Shown: piece by piece, positions 28,158-37,751 of the stretch
How the letters are laid out: each line of letters opens with the position of its first letter
Position numbering within the stretch: the stretch's first letter is position 1
DNA from: Bacteroidaceae bacterium
GTDB lineage: Bacteria > Bacteroidota > Bacteroidia > Bacteroidales > Bacteroidaceae
DNA: 64,000 nt
NCBI GenBank assembly: GCA_017547585.1
Contig: JAFYPH010000048.1
Span: forward strand, 1 to 64,000
Direction: 5' to 3'
Made by a program: the position numbers and the translations under genes
Notes under the pieces: generated by a model
Databases searched by the model: none
What the model saw: only the letters and a program-made list of their open reading frames with translations
What the model was told of the DNA's origin: nothing

Positions 28158-30437
28158 ATGACAAAGATTACAAAAGAAGAGGCTCTAAAGTACCACGAAG
28201 GGAAACGCCCGGGAAAAATTGAGGTTGTTCCCACGAAGCCCTATTTTACTCAGATGGATTTGAGCTTGGCCTACTCACCCGGAGTTGCCGAGCCTTGTCT
28301 CGAGATTCAGAAAGACCAGGAGAATGCTTACAAATATACAGACAAAGGTAACCTCGTTGCCGTAATCTCGAACGGTACAGCCGTATTGGGACTCGGTGAC
28401 ATTGGCGCGTTGAGCGGAAAGCCTGTGATGGAGGGTAAAGGATTGCTCTTCAAAATTTATGCGGGTATTGACGTTTTTGACATTGAGGTTGACGAAAAGG
28501 ACCCCGACAAGTTTGTAGAGGCTGTAAAGGCAATTTCCCCCACATTCGGAGGTATTAACCTCGAGGATATTAAGGCACCCGAGTGTTTCGAGATTGAGCG
28601 TCGCTTGAAAGAGGAGCTTGATATTCCTGTGATGCACGATGACCAGCATGGTACTGCCATAATTTCGGCTGCCGGACTCTTGAACGCTCTTGAGGTTAAC
28701 GGCAAGAATATCGAGGATGTTAAGGTTGTAGTAAACGGAGCAGGTGCTGCTGCAATCTCTTGCGCCCGTCTTTATGTGTCGGTGGGTGTGAGAAAGGAGA
28801 ATGTGGTGATGCTCGACAGCCGCGGCGTAATTTCTACCGAGCGTGCTAACCTTACTCCCGAGAAACTTGAGTTTGCAACTACACGCACTGACATCCACAC
28901 TCTCGAAGAGGCAATGGTTGGCGCAGATGTATTCTTGGGACTCTCTAAAGGAAACGTCCTTACACAGGATATGGTGCGCTCAATGGCTAGCGACCCCATT
29001 GTGTTTGCTCTTGCTAACCCCGTGCCCGAGATTACTTACGAGGAGGCAATGGCCAGCCGTCCGGACGTACTTATGAGTACCGGCCGCTCGGACTATCCTA
29101 ACCAGATTAACAACGTTATCGGATTCCCCTATATTTTCCGCGGTGCGCTTGACACTGCTGCAAAGGCTATCAACGAGGAGATGAAGATTGCTGCCGTACG
29201 TGCGATTGCAGCACTTGCGAAACAGCCTGTTCCCGAGATTGTGAACAAGGTGTACCATGTGAGCAACCTTTCGTTCGGACGCGACTACTTTATTCCGAAG
29301 CCTGTCGATCCCCGCTTGCTTACTGAGGTTTCTACAGCTGTGGCAAAGGCTGCTATCGAGAGCGGCGTTGCGCGTAAGACAATCAATGATTGGGGCAAAT
29401 ATAAAGAGCACCTGCTCGAACTTATGGGTCGTGAGTCGAAGCTTACACAGCAGATTCATGATACTGCACGCACCAATCCCCAGCGTGTCGTTTTTGCCGA
29501 GGGTATGCACCCCACAATGCTCAAAGCTGCGGTTGAAGCAAAGGCAATGGGAATATGTTATCCTATTCTTTTGGGTAACGAGGAGCGTATCGAGAAACTC
29601 GCAGCCGAGCTTGATCTTAATCTTGAGGGCATCGAGATTGTCAATTTGCGTCACGACCGCGAGGCTCCACGTCGCGAGAAATATGCAAGAATACTTACCG
29701 ACAAACGTCAGCGTCAGGGCTACACATACGAAGAGGCAAACGACAAGATGTTCGAGCGCAACTACTTTGGAATGATGATGGTAGAGGTTGGCGATGCAGA
29801 TGCATTTATTACCGGCGTATACACTAAATATTCTAACACCATTAAAGTAGCACGCGAGGTTATCGGTCTTCAGCCGGGATTCGACAACTTTGCAACAATG
29901 CACATTCTGAACTCTAAGAAAGGTACCTACTTTGTTGCCGATACTTTGATTAACCGTCACCCCACAAAAGCGATAATGAAAGATGTTGCACGCTTGTGCG
30001 AAAAGTCTGTTCGCTTCTTCAACCATACTCCGGTTATGGCAATGGTGTCATATTCAAACTTTGGTACTGACAAGGGTGGTAGTGCCGAGGCTGTACATTC
30101 GGCTATTGAGGAGTTGCAGCGCGAATACCCCGATTGGGCAATCGACGGCGAAATGCAGGTGAACGTGGCTATCGACAAAGAGCTGCGCGACACTAAATAC
30201 CCCTTTACACGTCTGAAAGGACTCGATGTTAATACCCTTGTGTTCCCCAATCTTACTTCTGCCAATGCATCATATAAATTCGTGCAGGCAATGAGTCAGG
30301 ATACTGAGGTTATCGGCCCCATCCAGATGGGATTGAACAAGGCTATTCACTTTATCGATTATGAGAGTTCTGTCCGCGACATTGTGAATGTTACTGCGGT
30401 TGCAGTTATCGACGCAATGGTAAACAAGAACAGATAA
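28158..30437 (+). CDS. maeB: NADP-dependent malic enzyme fused to a phosphotransacetylase-like domain
   Basis: It decarboxylates malate to pyruvate and makes NADPH. The N-terminal 430 residues are the malic enzyme ([56 protein letters not shown]). The C-terminal 320 residues are the PTA-like domain ([16 protein letters not shown] onward), which in MaeB proteins is a non-catalytic regulatory module sensing acetyl-CoA. The total of 759 residues is standard. A strong bidirectional terminator follows. Confidence 0.93.
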   Translation: MTKITKEEALKYHEGKRPGKIEVVPTKPYFTQMDLSLAYSPGVAEPCLEIQKDQENAYKYTDKGNLVAVISNGTAVLGLGDIGALSGKPVMEGKGLLFKIYAGIDVFDIEVDEKDPDKFVEAVKAISPTFGGINLEDIKAPECFEIERRLKEELDIPVMHDDQHGTAIISAAGLLNALEVNGKNIEDVKVVVNGAGAAAISCARLYVSVGVRKENVVMLDSRGVISTERANLTPEKLEFATTRTDIHTLEEAMVGADVFLGLSKGNVLTQDMVRSMASDPIVFALANPVPEITYEEAMASRPDVLMSTGRSDYPNQINNVIGFPYIFRGALDTAAKAINEEMKIAAVRAIAALAKQPVPEIVNKVYHVSNLSFGRDYFIPKPVDPRLLTEVSTAVAKAAIESGVARKTINDWGKYKEHLLELMGRESKLTQQIHDTARTNPQRVVFAEGMHPTMLKAAVEAKAMGICYPILLGNEERIEKLAAELDLNLEGIEIVNLRHDREAPRREKYARILTDKRQRQGYTYEEANDKMFERNYFGMMMVEVGDADAFITGVYTKYSNTIKVAREVIGLQPGFDNFATMHILNSKKGTYFVADTLINRHPTKAIMKDVARLCEKSVRFFNHTPVMAMVSYSNFGTDKGGSAEAVHSAIEELQREYPDWAIDGEMQVNVAIDKELRDTKYPFTRLKGLDVNTLVFPNLTSANASYKFVQAMSQDTEVIGPIQMGLNKAIHFIDYESSVRDIVNVTAVAVIDAMVNKNR

Positions 30438-30451
30438 TTAAAAGCCTATAT

Positions 30452-30498
30452 AAAAAATAAGCTCCGACACCCAATGAGAGTGCCGGAGCTTATTTTTT
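30452..30498. terminator. Bidirectional terminator between maeB and the ThuA gene
   Basis: AAAAAATAAGCTCCG pairs with CGGAGCTTATTTTTT around a 17-base loop. A- and T-runs on both sides let it serve both convergent genes. Confidence 0.9.
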
Positions 30499-30512
30499 AT
30501 ATTTCTCCAATT

Positions 30513-31424
30513 TTATTTGCCGTAGCCTTTTCTAAGCGACACAGCCTCGGCTGTGGGAAAATCATCGGGAACTTTTTGTGTGACTTTTCCTGTTGCTGCC
30601 CACTCGGCACCACGCAGAAACAGTGTCTGGAAACCAGCGCACTGCATTGCAGGATTATCTTCTAATGTGGGGCCGCAGTGTCCGAGCATAATATGGAAGA
30701 TGCGAGCTTTTCCGTAGTCGACGGTGAATACCAACGGCTCTTCGCGTCCCGAGCCGCCGGTGTTTCTGTCGGCTGTTCCCGAGTAGAGGAGTTCTTTTAT
30801 ATTTGCAGGGCCACGCATACGGTCGTACATTTCGTCTCTTGCGTGCATCCAATTATCGGGGAGGCCTTTGGTGATTGGATGTTTCGCGTTACGGCAGTGC
30901 ATTGGGTATTCGCGCTGCATTCCGTGAGAGCCTCCGTGCCCCAGGGAGTAGTCGAACTTGAGGTTCCCATTGTCAAGGTAACAGTAGGGGCCTGACTTTT
31001 CGTTTCGCCCCTCCCAGCCGCCGAGAGCAATTATCTTGTTAAACTCTTCCCATCCGGCAAATGCATTGTCGGCAGCATGGTAGACGATTACTCCGCCGCC
31101 TTTCTGCACATAGTCGAGAAAGGCACTGTCGGTCGTTGCGCTCCAGCGGTCGCCATTGTAGTCGAGAACAACAACGTCGTATTCCTCGAAACGAGGATTA
31201 AAACTGCTCATATTGCCTCCGGGTGTAGGCGTCAATGCAATATCAGTAACGAACATCTTGGAATTGTCGAGAATCTCTTTTATTGCAATGTGGCTCACTC
31301 GCCAATTGTGGTTATTCTGTCCCGAGACAATGAGGGCCTTCATGGGCTTGGGACTGCAGGCGAAGAGCAATGGGATTACTGCAAATGCTGCTAAAATGCG
31401 TATCAGTTTTTTGAAGTTTTTCAT
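30513..31424 (-). CDS. ThuA-domain lipoprotein
   Basis: The protein has a lipoprotein signal (PLLFACSPK) and one ThuA-like domain with a class-I glutamine-amidotransferase-like fold: KALIVSGQNNHNWRVS, YDVVVLDYNGD, GGGVIVYHAADNAFAGW, and HGGSHGMQREYP and HIMLGHCG further on. ThuA proteins are linked to trehalose or other sugar derivatives. In Bacteroidota many such lipoproteins are thought to act on sugars, but biochemistry is sparse. It lies 23 bases after the S9 peptidase gene on the same strand and may share its transcript. Confidence 0.85.
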   Translation of the reverse strand: MKNFKKLIRILAAFAVIPLLFACSPKPMKALIVSGQNNHNWRVSHIAIKEILDNSKMFVTDIALTPTPGGNMSSFNPRFEEYDVVVLDYNGDRWSATTDSAFLDYVQKGGGVIVYHAADNAFAGWEEFNKIIALGGWEGRNEKSGPYCYLDNGNLKFDYSLGHGGSHGMQREYPMHCRNAKHPITKGLPDNWMHARDEMYDRMRGPANIKELLYSGTADRNTGGSGREEPLVFTVDYGKARIFHIMLGHCGPTLEDNPAMQCAGFQTLFLRGAEWAATGKVTQKVPDDFPTAEAVSLRKGYGK

Positions 31425-31447
31425 ATTTCCCTGTTGTTTATGCGAGG

Positions 31448-34153
31448 TTAGTATCCTAATTCATAAGGTTGCTTGACGGCGGGAACACCTTCGCTCATCC
31501 ATTTGGGCATAGGCGCGCCTTTAAGATAGTGGTCGAAGAACTGCTTCATACGTATCTGAAAGTCCATTGAATTGGGGTATTTCAAAGGCCAATGGGGCTC
31601 GCCTGTGTAGTTGAGCAGCCATGCGGGCTTGCCCAGACGTTTGAGAGCTACGAAATATTCGATTCCCTGGTACCAGGGCACGTGGCCATCCTGGTCGTTG
31701 TGCATGATGAGAATGGGAGTCTTCACTTTGTCCATTGCAAAGAGGGGAGAGCTCTCTTGGTAGCGTTCGGGGTGGCTCCACGGAGTGCCGCCGAGACGAC
31801 TCTGAGTGTGCTCATATTGGAAGGAACGTGCTCTTCCGCTTCCCCAACGAATGCCACCGTAAGCGCTGAACATATTCACTACAGGCGCTCCTGACTCGAT
31901 GGCTGCGAAGCGGTCGGTACGTGTGGCAAGGTAGGCTACCTGATAGCCGCCCCAGCTGTGGCCCTGTGCGCCGATGCGTGTGGAGTCAATGTATCCGCGA
32001 GTGAGCAGATTATCGATTCCGGCCATCACACAGTTGTAGCAGCTTTTTCCTGGGTATCCGCCACCGTAGCGAACGTCGGGATTGAAGATAATGTATCCGT
32101 CGCTGAGGTAGGTGCAATAGTCAACTGTCGAGCGGTTGGGCTGCGGGGTGCGGTAATTGTGCATTCCATCGGAGCTGCGCTCGTAGAAGTTCACAATCAT
32201 TGGGTACTTTTTACTGGGGTCGAAATTGGCAGGCTTGTAGAGAAGGCCTTCGAGCTTCACTCCGTCGTAGGACTCCCATGACACAAGCTCTACATTGTTC
32301 CATATGAACTCTTTCTGTTGCTCGATGCCCTGTGTAAGCTGTCGACCTTTTTTGAGTGATGCGTCGGCTACGCAAACATCGGGGAAGGTTGCGGTATTCT
32401 CGCGAGAGTAGATGAATTTCTCGGCTTTGCGCGCCTTTGTGAGATTACCGTGACGGAATACTCCATCGGTGAGCTGTTTGGGGACATTGGCCGAAGCAAG
32501 ATTCTTGCTCTGGAAGAAGTGTGTGGTCTTATCCTTTTCGTTGAATCCCGAGAGCATAGAGGGCTTTTTGGCATCGATAAACTTTTCGTCGTGCTCAATG
32601 TGCAGACGGCGGTAACGTATGCGATTGGTGCGTCCGTTCTTTGTGAGATTTACAGGTTTTTCGTTGCTTTCGGGATTGAACGACCAGATGTCGTAGCGGT
32701 CGTAGATGAGCACTCGCGCATCGTCTTTTGTCCAGCCTGCGCATCCGTGTGCGCCGGGGTAGTCGGGAAGATCGTTATCTTCGTCCCATGCAATGAATGT
32801 ATCGGGGGTGGTGAGGCGCACCAGCTGATTCTTCTCTGTCTGAAGATTCACTGTGTACCAGCAGCTGTCGGTAGGATTGTAGCCAATTGCGTATTTGCCA
32901 CCCGACGAGAGGCGATAGCCTGTGTAGTCTGCAGCGACAATAGGGGTGCGCGCTCCTGTCGCGAGAGACACTTTATAGTAGTCGCTGCGTGAGCGGCCCT
33001 CCCACATTGACGAGAGCGAGTAGGGGCGTGAGGTTGAGAGTATTGCCCACTCGCCGACTCCGTTTGTTGGGAGCTGTATATTGGGCAGGGCAGTGTCAGA
33101 AAGCTGTGTCAGCTTATTTGTAGTGATATTGTATACGGCTGTGTAGGTGCGTTTAAGCTCGCTGTTTACATTGTATTTCTGCACAGTGTACTGCACAGGC
33201 TCGTCCCAGCTCCACACTTGAACATTGGGGCGGTTGCTCTCGAGAATGGTTGTATCTTTTTCGAGCGGGCGGGGCGCAGTACCCAGGAAGATGCGGTTGT
33301 TATCTTTGGAAAACCACGGAGTATAGTTGCTGCTTATTATCCATTCGGCAGGGACTCCATTGCTCATTTGTGTGACAATTTCGCGGGCTGTGTCGCCGTT
33401 CTCGGATAGCCACAGGCTCAGTGAATTCTTCACTTTAGGTGTCGCTGAGTAGAGAAAAGCTATCTTGCTGGCATCTTCGTTCATGCTGATGTTTACAAAA
33501 TCTTCTTTTCCGGACTTTATAAGCGTGGGGATTGTGTCTCCATTGTGCCAGATGTAGAGGCCGGGTACTCGACCTTCGACAGTGTCTTTAATTGTATAGT
33601 AAAGTGCCAGGCTCTTCTTCGCAAAAGAGTAACTCTTTATTTTTTTGAATCTAGTTGTCTCTTTTCCGTCGAGCGTAGCAATTATCAGTGCCGAGTCTTT
33701 ATGGACGCGCTGATAGGCTATAATGTCATGCGACTCGGAGAGGCGGTAACCTACAAGTGAATCTATCTGCCACTCGCTGCCACTCTTGAGGCTGCGTATG
33801 GTGAGTTTATCCATGGGCATATTCTTTGCTTTCTTCAGCTTGAGAGAGTCTGTAAGCTGGAGCGCAGGTACCTCCTTCACAAGAAAGTATTGTGACGATG
33901 AAGAGAATCGGTATTCGCCTGTCGGAGAGTAGCATTTTTTCTCTTTTCCATCGGCTGAATAGAGTTCTACACGCGAGTCGCCACGCCACGGGCTGAAGGT
34001 TGCTGCTACCCATTTACCGTCGTCGGAGATTGAGCGCGAAGTGATGCGCTGCCACTTTTCGAGGTCGGCGGGGGTGATTGTTCTCTGTGCTTGTGCCGCG
34101 AGAAACGTTGTCGACAACAGGATTCCCGCAAATAGTAATTTAATGTGTCTCAT
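31448..34153 (-). CDS. Secreted S9 family (prolyl-oligopeptidase-like) peptidase
   Basis: A signal peptide (LLSTTFLAAQA) precedes a long N-terminal beta-propeller region (about 25-600) and a C-terminal alpha/beta-hydrolase domain. The catalytic triad is S733 (GHSWGG), D822 (HNDQDGHV) and H854 (GEPHWP). The 901 residues match the long secreted S9 peptidases of Bacteroidota, which differ from the short DPP-IV type. It probably cleaves oligopeptides in the periplasm. A TATCTTTG promoter box lies 36 bases upstream. It is followed by the ThuA lipoprotein gene. Confidence 0.9.
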   Translation of the reverse strand: MRHIKLLFAGILLSTTFLAAQAQRTITPADLEKWQRITSRSISDDGKWVAATFSPWRGDSRVELYSADGKEKKCYSPTGEYRFSSSSQYFLVKEVPALQLTDSLKLKKAKNMPMDKLTIRSLKSGSEWQIDSLVGYRLSESHDIIAYQRVHKDSALIIATLDGKETTRFKKIKSYSFAKKSLALYYTIKDTVEGRVPGLYIWHNGDTIPTLIKSGKEDFVNISMNEDASKIAFLYSATPKVKNSLSLWLSENGDTAREIVTQMSNGVPAEWIISSNYTPWFSKDNNRIFLGTAPRPLEKDTTILESNRPNVQVWSWDEPVQYTVQKYNVNSELKRTYTAVYNITTNKLTQLSDTALPNIQLPTNGVGEWAILSTSRPYSLSSMWEGRSRSDYYKVSLATGARTPIVAADYTGYRLSSGGKYAIGYNPTDSCWYTVNLQTEKNQLVRLTTPDTFIAWDEDNDLPDYPGAHGCAGWTKDDARVLIYDRYDIWSFNPESNEKPVNLTKNGRTNRIRYRRLHIEHDEKFIDAKKPSMLSGFNEKDKTTHFFQSKNLASANVPKQLTDGVFRHGNLTKARKAEKFIYSRENTATFPDVCVADASLKKGRQLTQGIEQQKEFIWNNVELVSWESYDGVKLEGLLYKPANFDPSKKYPMIVNFYERSSDGMHNYRTPQPNRSTVDYCTYLSDGYIIFNPDVRYGGGYPGKSCYNCVMAGIDNLLTRGYIDSTRIGAQGHSWGGYQVAYLATRTDRFAAIESGAPVVNMFSAYGGIRWGSGRARSFQYEHTQSRLGGTPWSHPERYQESSPLFAMDKVKTPILIMHNDQDGHVPWYQGIEYFVALKRLGKPAWLLNYTGEPHWPLKYPNSMDFQIRMKQFFDHYLKGAPMPKWMSEGVPAVKQPYELGY

Positions 34154-34188
34154 ATTTTGTGATTTTATCTTTCGGAGTATCTCTCTCG

Positions 34189-34196
34189 CAAAGATA
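34189..34196 (-). promoter_or_regulatory. -7 promoter box (TATCTTTG)
   Basis: This exact TAnnTTTG match on the minus strand lies 36 bases before the S9 peptidase start and downstream (in that direction) of the aspD terminator. Confidence 0.6.
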
Positions 34197-34235
34197 CATT
34201 AATTATTTCTATGACCATCGGGCGGCGGGGATATT

Positions 34236-34282
34236 ATAAAGGATCTGTGTGCAAAATTTCACTCTGCACACAGATCCTTTAT
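34236..34282 (-). terminator. Terminator of the aspT-aspD operon
   Basis: ATAAAGGATCTGTGTGCA pairs perfectly over 18 bases with its complement at 34265-34282, 13 bases after the aspD stop. The stem ends in an A/T-rich tract. Confidence 0.85.
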
Positions 34283-34294
34283 TTCAACTATTTT

Positions 34295-35953
34295 CTACAC
34301 CTCCACAGGAAGTGAGTTTTTCCATTTCTCGGCGTAACTTTCGAGAATGCTCCTGATGTTCTTTCCTATTGTCTCGTAATCTTTTTCATTGAGATTGGCA
34401 AGCGAAACACGGATGCTCCATTCGGGGCCGTCGAATCCTCCGCCATTGAGGACCACAAGAGAGGTCTCGGTGGCGAGTCTGAATACTACATCCAGAGGAC
34501 TGTAATTGAATTTCAGATACTCAACAAAATCTTCGCCATAATATTTCTTTGCCCACACGAGAAGGTCAATTTCAGAGTAGTAGCCGGCGCGAGTGGGGTC
34601 GGGGAGCAGTGTGAATCCCATGCTCTTCCACAATGTCTGTAGCCTCGAATTTATTATACTGAGCATTCCTTCGCGGAACTTATCGCCCGAGCGGCCGTCG
34701 AGGATTGAGTATAGTGCAAAGAGACTCATCTGCAGCTGTTGGGGAAGCGAAAGGCCGCTTGTGTGGTTGAGCGCAACCTGACGGCTGTCGGCAACCATGC
34801 GATCGATGAAGCGCATATTTTCGACGTCGCTGCGTATGGTGCCGTAGCGTTTCTGAAGTTCACTCTTGCGTTTGCGAGGGAGACGTTTGAGAAGCTCGTC
34901 GAAGATGTTGTCACGGTGCAGGGCTGCGACTGCGAGGCGCCATCCTGTTGCTCCGAAATATTTCGAGAATGAGTAGACGCAGATAGTATTATGCGGCAAC
35001 TGTGCCATCAACGATTGGAAGCCCGGAACGTAAGTTGCATAAACATCGTCAGTTACAATCATAAGATTGGGATTCCAGCGTTTCACAATATCTACTATCA
35101 TTGCCACGCTCTTTTCGTCAATCATATAGCTGGGAGGGTTGCTGGGATTGACGACGAATAGTGCCTTGTAATCAGGGTCGCGCAGTTTGTTGATAGCCTT
35201 TTCATTGTATTGCCACAGGTGCAGCCCATCGTCGCTCATGCGGTCGGCAGGAATGTTTGTAACCTCGAACTTGTATCTTTCGAGTTCGGGAATCTCTATA
35301 TAGGGCGTAAAGACGGGAGTCATCAGGGCCACCTTGTCGCCTTTATGAAGGAGGAAATTCTGTTCGAGGGAGTCGAAGATGTAGCACATTGCTGCAGTGC
35401 CGCCTTCGGTGGCGAAAAGGTCGAACTCTCCTTGTGGCGGACGGCCGGCACAAAGTTCCTGTGCAAGATAGTCGCGAGTGATAATCTCTGTGAATTTGAG
35501 TATACGGTCGGGCACAGGATATTGATTACCGACGACACTCTCGGCCCACTCGTGAACAAGCTCGTCGGCGTTTACCTTGTGCTCGGAGAGCATATATTTG
35601 TAACAATCTGCAAGGAATTTACCCTCGGGAGTGCGGTTATTCTCGTCGAGAAACTGCTCGAATCGTTTGGCAATGCCATCCTTCTGCGGAACACCTGCAA
35701 TGCCATCGCTTCTATCGAAATTGAGTTTACACTCGGCAATTCCAAATTTTCCGAGGAGAAAAAATGCCTCGCGCGGTAGCGTAGCTACCCAATTGGGGTT
35801 TCCGCGTCCTGCGTTGAGCATCATATTCATGCTCTTCTTTATTCTCTCGTCGGCAAGCTCTATCAATCGGTTTTTGAGTTCGAAAGGGCTTATCTTTTCC
35901 ATCTCTTTTCCGAAGGATGGAACTTCGCTTTTATCTCTCAGTAACTTGTTCAT
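34295..35953 (-). CDS. aspD: Aspartate 4-decarboxylase/aspartate aminotransferase
   Basis: This PLP enzyme converts aspartate to alanine and CO2 and has side activity as aspartate aminotransferase. The 552 residues are of fold-type I. The cofactor lysine is in YSFSKYFGATGWRLA, and the family markers NAGRGNPNW near the N-terminus and FVVNPSNPPSYM are clear. The length (longer than ordinary aspartate aminotransferases) and N-terminal extension fit AspD. It lies 12 bases after aspT on the same strand. Together they exchange aspartate for alanine and consume an internal proton, helping pH control and proton motive force. Confidence 0.93.
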   Translation of the reverse strand: MNKLLRDKSEVPSFGKEMEKISPFELKNRLIELADERIKKSMNMMLNAGRGNPNWVATLPREAFFLLGKFGIAECKLNFDRSDGIAGVPQKDGIAKRFEQFLDENNRTPEGKFLADCYKYMLSEHKVNADELVHEWAESVVGNQYPVPDRILKFTEIITRDYLAQELCAGRPPQGEFDLFATEGGTAAMCYIFDSLEQNFLLHKGDKVALMTPVFTPYIEIPELERYKFEVTNIPADRMSDDGLHLWQYNEKAINKLRDPDYKALFVVNPSNPPSYMIDEKSVAMIVDIVKRWNPNLMIVTDDVYATYVPGFQSLMAQLPHNTICVYSFSKYFGATGWRLAVAALHRDNIFDELLKRLPRKRKSELQKRYGTIRSDVENMRFIDRMVADSRQVALNHTSGLSLPQQLQMSLFALYSILDGRSGDKFREGMLSIINSRLQTLWKSMGFTLLPDPTRAGYYSEIDLLVWAKKYYGEDFVEYLKFNYSPLDVVFRLATETSLVVLNGGGFDGPEWSIRVSLANLNEKDYETIGKNIRSILESYAEKWKNSLPVEV

Positions 35954-35965
35954 GGTAAATATATG

Positions 35966-37687
35966 TTAGTTGATTAATAATACTATGACCACGCCCCAGA
36001 GTATGAGCAGCGTGTTTCCTACTGCATAGGTGACTGTGTAGCCGAGAGCGGGTGTCTCGCTGCCGATAGCCTCTTGCACGGCACCGATGGCAGCAGTGGT
36101 TGTTCGGGCTCCGCAGCAGCATCCTAATGCTATTGCCGGATGGAATTTGAACCAGCGTGAAGCAGCGTAGATTCCGAAGATAAGAGGAAGGCTGGTGGCT
36201 ACGATTCCCGCGCAGAAGAGCGAGAGACCAATCTCGCGGAAGCCCTGCACGAAGCCCGGGCCGGCACTGATTCCCACGATTGCAATGAAGATATTGAGTC
36301 CCATATTGTTGAACACCCATAGTGCCGCCTCGGGAATTGCTCCCATCGTGGGACGGCGCGAATGCCACCATCCGAAAAAGAGTCCGGCGATGAGTGCGCC
36401 GCCGCTGGTGCTCAGGCTGATGGGTACTCCGCCAATGTGCAGAGTGAGGACTCCGACGAGGCAGCCGATAACGACGCCAGCAGTGAGGAATACTACATCT
36501 GTGGTGTTTGTTTCGGGGTCGGGGTAGCCGATAGCCTTCGCTGCAGGCTGAACATCGAACTTCTTACCCACAAGCTCTATTGTATCGCCTGCATTAATTA
36601 TTGTTGCAGGAAAGACGGGAATATTCACGCCCATACGGGTGATGCGGCGAATGCTGACACCATGCATGAATTTCTCTTGTCGCAGCTGCGAGACACTCTT
36701 GCCATCGTAGGATGGGTGGCCGCTCTTCATTTTGTTCCCCGTGACAAGCACACGCAGTTGCATGATGGGAAAGTCGAGCAGAGTCTCGTCGTCGACCTCA
36801 TTGCCTATCCACTCCTCTTCGCCGATAGCATATTCGCGGCGTCCGGTGAGGACAACCTCGTCGCCTGTGAGCAGAAGAGTGCCGGGGGTAATATCATTAA
36901 TAATATTATTGCCTTTACGTATGCGCTCCACGAAGAGACGTTTATCCTGGGAAGCGAAAAGTTCCTCAAGTTCGCTCACACTGCGTGCTTCGTCGAACCA
37001 ACCGTTGGTTATCTTGTACGCACGAAAGACTACAGGGCGTTCGGCAGTGGTTACTCCCGGCTCGTCGCCAATGGTGCTGCCCATCTTTTTCTCAAGCTCT
37101 TTGCAGGCAGCCTTTACTTTATCGAGTCCGCCGAGCATCTTCGGGCCGATGCTGGACATTATCCACGCAGAGCCGGCTGTTCCGTAAATATAGGTAACAG
37201 CATAGGCCACAGGAATGATATTGATAAATTTCTGCTTATCCTCGGCCGAGAGCGAAAGGCCGTTTATTGTGTCACCGGCTACTCCGATGACTGCACTGAT
37301 AGTCTGCGCGCCCGAGAGAAGCCCCGCTGCCTCGCCCACATTATAGCCCATGACAAGAGCCGTCGCCCATGTGACGGCAATGATGAACAGGCACATGACA
37401 ATGGCAAAATATACTTGCGGGAGGCCGTCCTTTTTCAATCCACGGAAAAACTGCGGGCCCACCTTGTAGCCGATAGCAAAAAGGAAAAGAAGAAACGCGA
37501 CTGGCTTAAGAGTGCTGCCAATGGGAATCTTCAGTTGTCCCACGACCACTCCTACAAGCAGTACGCTTGTAACCACTCCCAGGCTGAAGCCCTTTACACG
37601 TATGCGTCCGATGAATGCTCCCAGCCCCAATGTTAGAAATATGGCAATTTCGGGGTGTGAGCGTAAAGTGTGAAGTAACCATTCCAT
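35966..37687 (-). CDS. aspT: Aspartate-alanine antiporter AspT
   Basis: This inner-membrane exchanger brings in aspartate and releases alanine. The 573 residues are organised as a block of transmembrane helices (about 1-175), a large cytosolic region with two TrkA-C/RCK-C-like domains (about 205-370; [38 protein letters not shown]), and a second helix block (about 390-573) with [12 protein letters not shown] and [19 protein letters not shown]. This matches the AspT/AAE family. Its link to the next gene (aspD) supports the substrate. The order aspT-aspD is the reverse of the aspD-aspT order I recall in Tetragenococcus. Confidence 0.92.
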   Translation of the reverse strand: MEWLLHTLRSHPEIAIFLTLGLGAFIGRIRVKGFSLGVVTSVLLVGVVVGQLKIPIGSTLKPVAFLLFLFAIGYKVGPQFFRGLKKDGLPQVYFAIVMCLFIIAVTWATALVMGYNVGEAAGLLSGAQTISAVIGVAGDTINGLSLSAEDKQKFINIIPVAYAVTYIYGTAGSAWIMSSIGPKMLGGLDKVKAACKELEKKMGSTIGDEPGVTTAERPVVFRAYKITNGWFDEARSVSELEELFASQDKRLFVERIRKGNNIINDITPGTLLLTGDEVVLTGRREYAIGEEEWIGNEVDDETLLDFPIMQLRVLVTGNKMKSGHPSYDGKSVSQLRQEKFMHGVSIRRITRMGVNIPVFPATIINAGDTIELVGKKFDVQPAAKAIGYPDPETNTTDVVFLTAGVVIGCLVGVLTLHIGGVPISLSTSGGALIAGLFFGWWHSRRPTMGAIPEAALWVFNNMGLNIFIAIVGISAGPGFVQGFREIGLSLFCAGIVATSLPLIFGIYAASRWFKFHPAIALGCCCGARTTTAAIGAVQEAIGSETPALGYTVTYAVGNTLLILWGVVIVLLIN

Positions 37688-37751
37688 ACAAATTCATTTT
37701 TGTATGGATAACAATGGGCAAGTTTTTTTGTTCGGGAAGTTCTTATGTACG

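Noticed and set aside
28980..30026. Minus-strand frame of about 348 codons opposite maeB
   Set aside because: Antisense to the well-supported malic enzyme, and without recognisable motifs.
36362..37636. Long plus-strand frame (about 424 codons) inside aspT
   Set aside because: It is antisense to aspT, a gene with clear transmembrane and TrkA-C features. The length arises from codon bias on the opposite strand.
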